Positions 15,308-23,009 of a stretch of 38,529 nt of DNA are shown here, piece by piece (position 1 is the stretch's first letter; every line of letters starts with the position of its first letter). The notes beneath the pieces were generated by a model that did no database searches, was not told the origin of the DNA, and worked only from the letters and a program-made list of their open reading frames with translations. The DNA is from Pelagicoccus sp. SDUM812002. GTDB taxonomy: Bacteria > Verrucomicrobiota > Verrucomicrobiia > Opitutales > Opitutaceae. Location of the stretch: NCBI RefSeq assembly GCF_031127835.1, contig NZ_JARXHX010000027.1:1-38529 (forward strand), in the 5' to 3' direction. The position numbers and the translations under genes were made by a program.

Positions 15308-15982
15308 ATGGCATTCTCCATCGAATTCCTACTTTTGTCCACGGTCTCGCTCTTCACGATTGTGAATCCGTTTTCGGCCGTGCCTGCCTTTCTGGCGATC
15401 ACCCCGGGTGAAACGGTGCTAGAGCGCAGGGCTGCGGCGCGAATGGCCTGCATCATCGGGACCTGCTTGCTGATTCTTACGGCATTGGCCGGGGAATTCG
15501 TTTTTCGTTTGTTGGGAATCACTTTGCCCGCTTTGCAGATAGCAGGTGGGATTATCCTATTCTCGATCGGCTTCGAAATGGTGAGGGCTCCCGATGCTCC
15601 GAAGCGTTTGAACGAAAGTGAGCGGGAGGCCGCGCGGGAGAAAGAGGATATCGCGGTGACTCCTTTAGCTGTACCACTTTTGTGTGGCCCTGGCTCAGTC
15701 TCGACGGTGATTATACTAGAGAGTCAGTCTTCCTCTGTTTGGGAGAGTGGAATGCTGGTGGTGAGTATTGCGGTGGTTTATCTTGCGTGTTTCCTGATCC
15801 TGAGCGCTTCGGCTAAGGGTGGGGATTTCCTGAATCCAATTTTGCTGAGAATCCTACGCAGAGTGATGGGGCTGCTCTTTGCGGTTATCGCGGTGCAGTT
15901 CGTTGTCAATGGAGTGACGAAGCTGCCATTTGTCGAAGGGGATGTGGAACCGCCGTTGGTTGAGGATGCCGGAGGGAAGTGA
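15308..15982 (+). CDS. MarC-family integral membrane protein
   Basis: 224 residues with about six hydrophobic helices. The first part, LLLSTVSLFTIVNPFSAVPAFLAITPG, carries the NP motif typical of MarC/YchE/YhgN proteins, and ITLPALQIAGGIILFSIGFEMV, VTPLAVPLLCGPGSVSTVI and NPILLRILRRVMGLLFAVIAVQFVVNG follow the family pattern. The charged loop between helices 3 and 4 (residues about 95-115) is cytoplasmic by charge. The function of the family is not settled; some members are called NAAT transporters. It follows gluQ closely on the same strand and converges on ybeY. Confidence 0.88.
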   Translation: MAFSIEFLLLSTVSLFTIVNPFSAVPAFLAITPGETVLERRAAARMACIIGTCLLILTALAGEFVFRLLGITLPALQIAGGIILFSIGFEMVRAPDAPKRLNESEREAAREKEDIAVTPLAVPLLCGPGSVSTVIILESQSSSVWESGMLVVSIAVVYLACFLILSASAKGGDFLNPILLRILRRVMGLLFAVIAVQFVVNGVTKLPFVEGDVEPPLVEDAGGK

Positions 15983-15993
15983 GAACTGCTGGG

Positions 15994-16033
15994 GTACGGC
16001 GAGCTCGACGTACGCGCGGCTAAAGCGCCGCGC
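15994..16033. repeat. Double palindrome in the marC / ybeY convergent gap
   Basis: 15994-16013 is a 20-base near-perfect palindrome (gtacg g cgagctcg a cgtac, one mismatched pair). It is followed at once by a 7-bp hairpin: gcgcggc at 16014-16020, loop taaagc, gccgcgc at 16027-16033. No T run follows, so it is either a factor-dependent end point or a REP-like repeat. Confidence 0.6.
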
Positions 16034-16037
16034 TGCA

Positions 16038-16514
16038 TTATGATAGGGTGAAGGTCGGCATCGCTTTGGCTTTGCGAACGATATCGAGGGCTTGTTTCTC
16101 GGCTCTGCGCATGAGGGCTCGGTCGGAGTCCTCGATATCGTCGAATCCGCAGAGGTGCAAGTAGCCGTGGATGAGGTAGAGCGAGAGCTCGTCGGTGAAA
16201 TGCAGCTTTTCCCTTTTGGCGAACTCTTTGGCGACTTGCGGGCAGACGATGATCTCGCCAGCTTGGTCGAGATCGGGATCGGCAGGGAAGGTTATCACGT
16301 CCGTGGGGGAGGGGTCCCCCATGAACTGATCGTGGAGTTGGGCGATGTAGTCTTTCTCGACGAAAGCGATGGAGAGTTCTCCCAGCGGGGCGTCGAATGC
16401 ACCGGCCTTGTCAAGGACTCGGATGAGGCGTTCTATATCGGATTCTTCGTATCCGAGGTTTGGACAAAGACTATTTACTTGTACTCGCGCTGGTGCGTTC
16501 TGTTTTTCGCTCAT
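16038..16514 (-). CDS. ybeY: Endoribonuclease YbeY (rRNA maturation factor)
   Basis: Metal-dependent RNase for 16S rRNA 3' end maturation and ribosome quality control. 158 residues from the ATG at 16514. A longer TTG-started frame to 16574 would overlap pgpH by more than 100 bases and is unlikely. Even so the chosen start overlaps the pgpH 3' end by 44 bases. The family core is visible: SIAFVEKDYIAQLHDQFMG, PTDVITFPAD, AGEIIVCPQVA and the metal site H116-G-Y-L-H120-L-C-G-F-D-D126. The third ligand, normally His, is Asp126. It is the last gene of the HIT-phoH-pgpH-ybeY cluster. Confidence 0.92.
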   Translation of the reverse strand: MSEKQNAPARVQVNSLCPNLGYEESDIERLIRVLDKAGAFDAPLGELSIAFVEKDYIAQLHDQFMGDPSPTDVITFPADPDLDQAGEIIVCPQVAKEFAKREKLHFTDELSLYLIHGYLHLCGFDDIEDSDRALMRRAEKQALDIVRKAKAMPTFTLS

Positions 16515-18843
16515 CCGACTTGGTCGAGGATTTCTTGGGGGCTTTCTCACCGCTTTTTTGCCCGGGATACGCAATGCGCGTGTGGAGTGAGTTGAGCAGG
16601 GTGAAGATGAATGACTCGCGCACCTTGGCGACTTCGGCGATGGTGATCGGGCAGTCGTTAAGCTGTCCGTCGTCGATGTTGGCGGCGAAGATCCGGTCGA
16701 CGAGTTCCTCTACGTTTTGCGGAGTGACTTTAGAGAGGGAGCGGGAAGCGGCTTCCACGGAGTCGGCTAGGAGGATGACCGCGCTTTCCTTGAACTGGGG
16801 TTTGGGTCCGTCGTAGCGATAGGTGGACTCTTGGACGTGCGATGTGTCCTCCGCTTGTTGCTTGGCCTTGTGGAAGAAGAAGCGAATCAGATTGGTACCG
16901 TGATGCTGGCGGATAACATCGATGATGGGGCGTGGCAGCTTGTAAGTGAGGCCGAGGTCGACGCCTTCCTTGACGTGGGATTTGATGACAAGAGCGGAGA
17001 ATGAGGGGGTCTTCTCGTCGTGTGGGTTGTAGCCGTCGAGCTGGTTTTCGGTGAAATACTCGGGCTTAACGAGCTTGCCGATGTCGTGGAACATACAAGC
17101 CACACGAGCGAGCAAGCCATTAGCCTCGATGGCGTTAGAAGCGTTTTCGGCGAGGTTGGCCACCATGAGCGAGTGGTGCCAGGTGCCGGGCGCTTCCAGC
17201 TGCATGCGACGCAAGATTGGGTGGTTGTAGTCCGATAGCTCGAGCAAGGTGATGTCTGTGGTACGTTTGAAGAGGCCTTCTAGGATTGGCAGCACTCCGA
17301 CCACGACTACGCCTTCGATGAGTCCGGTGGCTAGTCCGCCCGTCATTTGGTAGATGAGGGTCGACCAAGGAAGCCCATCCACGAAATTGAAGAGAAGGGT
17401 AAAGGTGGCGACGCTCAAGCCGGCGAAGAACCCGGCTGTGACCACGCGTCCGCGTTTGCGGAGGTTTCGAGAAACGTAGATGGCTACGGTGGAGGCCAGG
17501 AAAGACATGACCAGCAGGTCGAGGCGGTTACCGAACATGACCGCTGTGAAGAGGCTGATCATGAGGGCCATCAAGAGCCCTGGTCCGGTTCCGATGAGGA
17601 TTGCCACGAGCATCGGCGCTAGGACGGTAGGCGTGATGTATGGGAGGATGGCCGAGAGCTGGTTGTTATACAGGAACGTTTCGACATTGCCCAGTTCGAA
17701 GCAGGTGCGGACTAGCAGCAGGTTGACGAAAACCACGAGGGAAAGCAGGGCGAGTCGGCCGTTTGACTGGAAAGTGCGACGGTGTTCGAGGCGGATGTAA
17801 AAGGTCGCCGCGATAACCATGGCCAGTACGAGAAGAATGCGGCCGATGAGTTGATTGTCTACCGTGCCTGCGTTCTTGTCGGCAAGATGGCGTTGGTACT
17901 CGCGGAGTTGCTCGTGCTGCTCCTGGGTTACGGGTTGCCCCGGCTCGATGATCGAGGCCCCTTCCTGGACGTTGACAATGACGGGCTTGAGGGAGGCGAG
18001 CAGTTCTTGGCGCCGGATTTCCATTTCGGCTTCGCTCTTGCGGAGGTTGGGTTTGAGGGCGTCGCGGAAAATGCGGATGACGGCATCTGCAGTTTGGGGT
18101 TGGACATTGGCGGCGCGAAGGTTGATGCGCACGGAGCGAAGGGCGTCCTCGATGGATTCGACGCGTTTCTGCCCTATTTTGTTTTCTTGGTTGGCGATGT
18201 GGAAGATGGCCACAGCGCCCAAGCTGAATTTGAAGGTCGGGTCGTTTTCGTCGTAGATGCCGAGCTTGAAGCTCTCCTCAATACTGACGAGTCCCGTATC
18301 GATCAGGTTTCTCAAGGTCTTCTGATCGGTGCTATTGATGATCTGGGACAGGTTTTCAGGAGTGAGGCGGTAGTTGCCTTTGGAATTGAATTCGTTGGCA
18401 AGGGCGACAATGCGGCTTTGAGCCTGACCAACGATGAGGTCGTCCTTAATTTCGCGGAAGTCGCCGACGGCTCTGACCAACTCTCTTACATGCTTTTCGA
18501 ATGTTTGGTAGGGCTCCATGGTTATTCGATAAACGTGGGGTGCCTCCTTTAGTAGCTGTTGGCGGCGGCGTTCGGTAAGAATGGGCGAACTGTAGGAAAA
18601 GGCCTCTGCGGCGACGATGCGGATGGATGCGACCTGATTCGGGAGGATTTGGAAGCCGCTCGGCTTGATGCCGACGAAACTTGTTACCACGATCAGGGCC
18701 ACGGTGGTCAGGAAGACAAGACCGCCCACAAGGGAGCTCTCCTCGAGGAAGCGAGGGAGGATGGATGGTGTCTCGGTGCGACGCTTCCTTTTCTTAGGAA
18801 ATGTCTTTTGAAACCATACCTTTAGTTGCTCGGAGACGGGCAT
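16471..18843 (-). CDS. pgpH: Membrane HD-domain phosphohydrolase, PgpH/YqfF type (probable c-di-AMP phosphodiesterase)
   Basis: 790 residues. A first membrane helix (about 37-58) is followed by a large extracytoplasmic domain (about 60-335), seven closely spaced helices (about 340-525) and a cytoplasmic HD domain (about 550-740). The HD metal site includes HHSLMVANLAENA, H586-D587 in MFHDIGKLVKPEYF, and IRQHHGTNLIRFFFHKA. This is the 7TM-HD architecture of PgpH, which hydrolyses c-di-AMP to pApA. It lies between phoH and ybeY as in many bacteria. The K+ transport genes at 23010-25889 are of families often controlled by c-di-AMP, but no direct link is visible here. The extreme C-terminus is Lys/Ser/Thr-rich. 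Confidence 0.92.
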   Translation of the reverse strand: MPVSEQLKVWFQKTFPKKRKRRTETPSILPRFLEESSLVGGLVFLTTVALIVVTSFVGIKPSGFQILPNQVASIRIVAAEAFSYSSPILTERRRQQLLKEAPHVYRITMEPYQTFEKHVRELVRAVGDFREIKDDLIVGQAQSRIVALANEFNSKGNYRLTPENLSQIINSTDQKTLRNLIDTGLVSIEESFKLGIYDENDPTFKFSLGAVAIFHIANQENKIGQKRVESIEDALRSVRINLRAANVQPQTADAVIRIFRDALKPNLRKSEAEMEIRRQELLASLKPVIVNVQEGASIIEPGQPVTQEQHEQLREYQRHLADKNAGTVDNQLIGRILLVLAMVIAATFYIRLEHRRTFQSNGRLALLSLVVFVNLLLVRTCFELGNVETFLYNNQLSAILPYITPTVLAPMLVAILIGTGPGLLMALMISLFTAVMFGNRLDLLVMSFLASTVAIYVSRNLRKRGRVVTAGFFAGLSVATFTLLFNFVDGLPWSTLIYQMTGGLATGLIEGVVVVGVLPILEGLFKRTTDITLLELSDYNHPILRRMQLEAPGTWHHSLMVANLAENASNAIEANGLLARVACMFHDIGKLVKPEYFTENQLDGYNPHDEKTPSFSALVIKSHVKEGVDLGLTYKLPRPIIDVIRQHHGTNLIRFFFHKAKQQAEDTSHVQESTYRYDGPKPQFKESAVILLADSVEAASRSLSKVTPQNVEELVDRIFAANIDDGQLNDCPITIAEVAKVRESFIFTLLNSLHTRIAYPGQKSGEKAPKKSSTKSDERKTERTSASTSK

Positions 18844-18897
18844 ACGTGGAAAGACTCTTTGTGTGTAAAATGATTCAAATTCGGGCTTGGTTTACCC

Positions 18898-19860
18898 TTA
18901 TTGGTGCGTGTCGCGGTAGCGGTCGTAGGCTTGGATGATCTTTTGTACGAGGTGGTGCCGGACGACGTCGCCCGCTTCGAAAAAGTGGAAGTTGATGCCT
19001 TTCAGGTCTTTAAGTATATTTTTAACTTCGAGGAGTCCCGACGTCCGATGCTTAGGAATATCGACCTGTGTAAGGTCTCCTGTAATTACCATGCGGCTGC
19101 CCTCGCCCAATCGGGTGAGAAACATCATCATTTGCTCGGAGGTGGTGTTCTGAGCTTCGTCTAGCACTACGAAAGAATTGCTCAGGGTGCGGCCGCGCAT
19201 GTAAGCAAGAGGAGCGATTTCGATGATGCCTCGCTCGGTGAGCTTTTCGATATCCGAAGGACTGAGCATGTCATTGAGGGCGTCGTAAAGCGGGCGGAGG
19301 TAGGGAAGGATTTTCTCCTGCAGGTCGCCGGGAAGAAAGCCGAGCGTTTCGCCCGCCTCGACTGCAGGACGGCTGAGGATGATGCGTTCGACTTTGCCTT
19401 CGATGAGCATGGATACAGCGGCAGCCATGGCGAGATAGGTTTTACCTGTACCTGCAGGTCCTATGCCGAAGACAACGTCGTTTTCGAAGATAGAGCGGAG
19501 GTACTGTTTTTGGCTTAAGGTCTTGGGAACGATACTCTTACGTTTCGTCTTAATGACGGTACCTCGCTCGAAAAGCGAGCGAAGCTCATCTTGTCGGCCT
19601 TCGCGGACGCCCGTGACTGTCTTTAGGAAATCTGCGTTCTTAACGGTGAGCCCCTGTTCGCGGCCTTCGAGGAGAAGTTCAAAGACGTCTGCTATGGCCG
19701 TTATCGCATCCTCCGATTCTGCATCTACCTGAATCCAGTTGTCGCGCGAAACGACGGTAGCTTGGAAGGTGGTTTCCAACAGTTCGAGGTTTTCCTCATC
19801 GCTGCAGTAGAGCTCGCTCAGTTGTCGCGGGCTTTGAAAGTGAATCTTGCGGGACGGCAT
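18898..19860 (-). CDS. phoH: PhoH-like ATPase
   Basis: 320 residues. P-loop ATPase with Walker A GPAGTGKT at 134-141 and Walker B FVVLDEAQNTTSEQ, followed by LTRLGEGSRMVITGDLTQVDIP, which is characteristic of PhoH/YbeZ. The N-terminal ~110 residues form the short domain found in the YbeZ branch. YbeZ-type proteins work with YbeY in rRNA processing and RNA quality control, which matches its place two genes upstream of ybeY. It starts with ATG, 54 bases before pgpH. Confidence 0.94.
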   Translation of the reverse strand: MPSRKIHFQSPRQLSELYCSDEENLELLETTFQATVVSRDNWIQVDAESEDAITAIADVFELLLEGREQGLTVKNADFLKTVTGVREGRQDELRSLFERGTVIKTKRKSIVPKTLSQKQYLRSIFENDVVFGIGPAGTGKTYLAMAAAVSMLIEGKVERIILSRPAVEAGETLGFLPGDLQEKILPYLRPLYDALNDMLSPSDIEKLTERGIIEIAPLAYMRGRTLSNSFVVLDEAQNTTSEQMMMFLTRLGEGSRMVITGDLTQVDIPKHRTSGLLEVKNILKDLKGINFHFFEAGDVVRHHLVQKIIQAYDRYRDTHQ

Positions 19861-19921
19861 TGGGAAGTGGTGAGTAGTGAGTGGTGAACTTTTAGCAAGC
19901 GGCAGTCGCTAGATTCACTCT

Positions 19922-20413
19922 CTAAAACTCGTTCTTCAGAACTTCTTTTAGGTGGTCCCACATAGCTTCGAGCGATTGAGGGAGGACACGGGTTGACCCG
20001 AGGACCGGCATGAAGTTGGTGTCGCCGTTCCAGCGAGGGACGACGTGTTGGTGCAGGTGCTTGGGGACGCCGGCACCGGCTGCCTCACCGAGGTTGATGC
20101 CGATGTTGAATCCGTTTGGTTGCAGCGCTTTGGCGAGGAGGTTCTTTGCTTTCAGGGTCGTTTTGGTGAAACAGAGTAGCTCCTCGTCGCTAAGGTCCTC
20201 TAAGTCAGGGACTTCCTGGTAAGGAAGGATGAGCAAGTGCCCGGCGTTGTAGGGATAGCGGTTCATGAGGATGAAACTGTGTTTCTCGCGGGAGAGAATC
20301 AGGGTTTCCCGGTCGTCAACCATGTTTGGCAAGTCGACGAAAGGACGCCGTTGAGCAGGTGTCGTTACCTGCTTCACGTATTCCATTCTCCAGTATGCGT
20401 GAAGGTGATCCAT
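19922..20413 (-). CDS. HIT-family nucleotide hydrolase/phosphorylase-like protein
   Basis: 163 residues from the ATG at 20413 (MDHLHAYWRMEYV is the standard start of this HIT branch; the frame remains open for about 108 further codons upstream, but that part is low-complexity and Pro-rich). The catalytic triad H119-L-H121-Q-H123 lies in PKHLHQHVVPRW. The substrate-binding part includes LMNRYPYNAGHLLILPY. The branch with WRMEYV starts includes Ap4A phosphorylase-like enzymes. It is the first gene of the cluster with phoH, pgpH and ybeY. Confidence 0.92.
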   Translation of the reverse strand: MDHLHAYWRMEYVKQVTTPAQRRPFVDLPNMVDDRETLILSREKHSFILMNRYPYNAGHLLILPYQEVPDLEDLSDEELLCFTKTTLKAKNLLAKALQPNGFNIGINLGEAAGAGVPKHLHQHVVPRWNGDTNFMPVLGSTRVLPQSLEAMWDHLKEVLKNEF

Positions 20414-20566
20414 CTTGAATTGAAAGGCGGAGAATAGGTTCGAGGGGTGGCTTGTCAATGAGGGCTTCGGGAGTCGCTGGGGCGCGAAGAGCAAAGCGTG
20501 AAGAGGGATTGGGAGCGGGAAGGTTGGAGGCTTGCGTTGATGGAGGAGAGTTGGTTTTGAGGGCGG

Positions 20567-21859
20567 GTGTTTATTTGGATCTATAGAATCCTTTTTCTTC
20601 CTCTTTGGATGCTGACATTGCCGGGTTACCTCGTGCATATCCGTAAGCGTGGCGGATATCGCAAGCGTTTCGGGACGCGTTTCGGGCGCGGCATGGATAT
20701 TCCAGTAAAGCGAGCTGGAGCGAGGCGTATCTGGATCCAAGCAGTGAGCTTGGGAGAGATGTTGGCGATCGAGCCATTACTCAAGGCGCTCGCATCTGAT
20801 GAGCGTATCGAGATTTACCTTACAGTTACGACGAGTACGGGTTACGCCCTAGCATTGGAGAAGTACAGCGAATTAGCAGTGGGCATCTCTTACTTTCCGA
20901 TTGATTTTTATCCTTTCAGCTCACGCGTTTGGGACAGGATAGAGCCCGATATCGCGATCTGCGCGGAGACGGAGTTATGGCCTGAACATACGCATCAGGC
21001 TGTCAAACGAGGCATTCCTTTCCTGTTGGTGAACGGCCGTCTTTCTGATCGTTCCTTCAAACGAGCGATGAAGTTGCGAGGGTTTTTCCGTACTGTACTC
21101 TTGAATACGGCTCAGGTCTACGCCTGCTCGGAACTCGATCGGGATCGCTACGTCGCATTGGGGGCTCCATCGGAGCGTGTCGTGACGACGGGCAATATTA
21201 AAGTAGATGTAGCCATCGAACCAGTACTCGATCCGGTCACCTGCTCCTCGATGAGGGCGGAGATGGGAATCAGCGATGGCTTCTTGCTGTTAGGGTCTTC
21301 GACATGGCCGGGCGAAGAAGAGATGTTGATCGACGCGTTTCGAGCGGTTCGCGAACATGACGACCGAGCGCGTCTCATGATCGTGCCACGACATGCCGAG
21401 CGTCGCCACGAGATCGAGGCGATGCTGCGTGAACGTGCCAGCGATTTAGCGTTTCACTTCAAGAGCCGAGGATTACCGGAAAGGGAGCTGGATATCTTGA
21501 TTGCCGATACGCACGGCGAGTTGCGAGCCCTGACGCAACTGGCCGACCTCGCATTTATAGGCAAGTCGCTGCCGCCGCACACCGAAGGTCAGACTCCGGT
21601 CGAGTGCGGAGTGTTGGGAAAGGCTATGGTTTTTGGAAGTGGCATGTCGAATTTCAGGAGCATCCGCGAAGGGCTTTTGCAGTATGGGGCAGCGCGGGAA
21701 GTGAGCGACGAAGCGGAGGCGATCGCTACAATCTTGGATTTGAGTCAGGACCCGGCTAAACGCGGGAAAATGGGAGAGGGCGGGAAGGCTTGGCACGCGA
21801 GTTGTAAAGGCGCGGTTGAGCGTACGGTAAAAGGAGTGCTCAGCTGGCTGGATCGCTAG
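20567..21859 (+). CDS. waaA: 3-deoxy-D-manno-octulosonic acid (Kdo) transferase
   Basis: Transfers Kdo from CMP-Kdo to lipid A precursor at the inner membrane. 430 residues, normal length. A short N-terminal membrane anchor (about residues 3-22) is followed by the family motif AVSLGEMLAIEPLL with the conserved Glu of the SLGE signature. ICAETELWPEHTHQAVKRGIPFLLVNGRLSDRS and VTTGNIKVDVA are typical of WaaA, as is the C-terminal donor-binding region KSLPPHTEGQTPVECGVLGKAMVFGSGMSNF. The start is GTG. It is divergent from the HIT gene. It shows that the host makes Kdo-containing lipid A. Confidence 0.94.
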   Translation: MFIWIYRILFLPLWMLTLPGYLVHIRKRGGYRKRFGTRFGRGMDIPVKRAGARRIWIQAVSLGEMLAIEPLLKALASDERIEIYLTVTTSTGYALALEKYSELAVGISYFPIDFYPFSSRVWDRIEPDIAICAETELWPEHTHQAVKRGIPFLLVNGRLSDRSFKRAMKLRGFFRTVLLNTAQVYACSELDRDRYVALGAPSERVVTTGNIKVDVAIEPVLDPVTCSSMRAEMGISDGFLLLGSSTWPGEEEMLIDAFRAVREHDDRARLMIVPRHAERRHEIEAMLRERASDLAFHFKSRGLPERELDILIADTHGELRALTQLADLAFIGKSLPPHTEGQTPVECGVLGKAMVFGSGMSNFRSIREGLLQYGAAREVSDEAEAIATILDLSQDPAKRGKMGEGGKAWHASCKGAVERTVKGVLSWLDR

Positions 21860-21906
21860 CGCTCGCATCTTGACAGGGCGGGTGAATATTAGGTTTAAAC
21901 GCTGAT

Positions 21907-22143
21907 ATGGCAGACAAATCCGATAAGTGGTCAGACAACGCAGCCGGTAAGTTTTACGTAGATGAGCAGTGCATAGACTGTGATCTCTGCCGTGAAACCG
22001 CCCCAGACTTTTTCACTCGTAACGACGACGAAGCCTACTCTTTCGTGCATAAGCAGCCTACGGACCAAGATGGTATCGATCTCTGTATGGAGGCTCTCGA
22101 AGGGTGCCCGGTCGAAGCGATTGGTGACGACGGGGAAGAGTAG
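21907..22143 (+). CDS. Small 4Fe-4S ferredoxin
   Basis: 78-residue acidic protein. C22, C25, C28 (CIDCDLC) and C67-P (EGCPVEAI) form one 4Fe-4S cluster site; C60 is extra and could in principle support a disulfide. Single-cluster ferredoxins of this kind act as soluble low-potential electron carriers. It lies 47 bases after waaA on the same strand and ends at a clear terminator, so it may be cotranscribed, but no functional link is obvious. Start is ATG. Confidence 0.92.
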   Translation: MADKSDKWSDNAAGKFYVDEQCIDCDLCRETAPDFFTRNDDEAYSFVHKQPTDQDGIDLCMEALEGCPVEAIGDDGEE

Positions 22144-22173
22144 TTCACCACGGTTACAATCGCCAAGAATTCC

Positions 22174-22204
22174 AAACGCGTTCCTTCACGGGGACGCGTT
22201 TTTT
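22174..22204 (+). terminator. Intrinsic terminator after the ferredoxin gene
   Basis: aaacgcgttcc pairs with gggacgcgttt through a stem of about 11 bp with one wobble and a short loop, followed by a run of six T (22199-22204). Confidence 0.88.
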
Positions 22205-22244
22205 CGTGAGGCTAGCCGAGGTGAAAACGGAATGATCTAAACCT

Positions 22245-23009
22245 CTAGCGAAATGCTCCGAGGTAAAGCTTCGTTTGATATTCGAAACGGACTGTGCCGC
22301 CAGCTTGGTGACGGTCGAATAGCGACTTTAGTTCGCGAAAGAATGCTTGATGCTGGGGATGTCCCGAAGCGGGGACGTAGGAAGAGGATTCGCAGCGTCC
22401 GCGCAGTCCCCGCCAATCAAAGACTTGCGCGTTTTCGAAACTGTAGGTTGTCACCGGATTTGGAGAGAAAAACTCGCTTATCAATTCAGCGCTGATGTTC
22501 GTATGGTTGACGCGATTATAGTCGGTAGCGAGATCTCGAAGCAGTGCGTCATACTCTGACAGGAAGACGCTTCCGTAAGTGAGTCGTTCGTTCCAGACGA
22601 GCGCGACCCGGCCGCCCGGTCGCAGTATTCGGGTAATCTCTATCTTGCAGGGCTCGCGTTCGAACCAGTGGAAAGCTTGGGCGGCGACTGCGAGATCGAA
22701 GCTGGCGTCAGGGAGCCCAGTCGATTCAGCTGGCGCGTCGATAGATCGATAAGAAGGGAAGGAGCGGAGCGTGGTTTCCGCAGCTTCCCGCATGGGAGCG
22801 TTCGGCTCCACGGCGGTGACTTGAAGTCCTTGCTCGAGTAGTAGTTTGGTGAATATTCCGGTACCGGAGCCGAGATCTACAAGTTGGGATCGAGAGGTCA
22901 GTCCTGCCTTTTGAATGAGGGTTTCCAGCAACGAAGCTGGATAGCTGGGCCGGTATTTTTGATAGGTTTCGACGCGATCGGAGAAGCGATTTTTAGGTTC
23001 GTCGGACAT
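22245..23009 (-). CDS. Class I SAM-dependent methyltransferase
   Basis: 254 residues. SAM-binding motif I is LVDLGSGTGIFTKLLLEQG (about residues 39-57), followed by VTAVEPNAPMREAAE (motif II), FDLAVAAQAFHWF and ITRILRPGGRVALVWNER (motif post-II/III). This is the Methyltransferase_11-type fold. Substrate cannot be told. The ATG directly abuts the trkH stop codon, so it is cotranscribed with trkA-trkH, probably by chance of operon organisation. Confidence 0.9.
   Translation of the reverse strand: MSDEPKNRFSDRVETYQKYRPSYPASLLETLIQKAGLTSRSQLVDLGSGTGIFTKLLLEQGLQVTAVEPNAPMREAAETTLRSFPSYRSIDAPAESTGLPDASFDLAVAAQAFHWFEREPCKIEITRILRPGGRVALVWNERLTYGSVFLSEYDALLRDLATDYNRVNHTNISAELISEFFSPNPVTTYSFENAQVFDWRGLRGRCESSSYVPASGHPQHQAFFRELKSLFDRHQAGGTVRFEYQTKLYLGAFR

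Noticed and set aside
16515-16574. TTG-started N-terminal extension of YbeY
   Set aside because: Would lie fully inside pgpH and encode a basic, low-complexity leader not typical of the family; the ATG at 16514 fits better.
17782-18552. 256-codon plus-strand frame opposite pgpH
   Set aside because: Antisense of the 7TM-HD gene with no motif of its own.
20414-20740. Long N-terminal extension of the HIT protein
   Set aside because: Pro/His/Lys-rich and low-complexity, while MDHLHAYWRMEYV is the normal family start.
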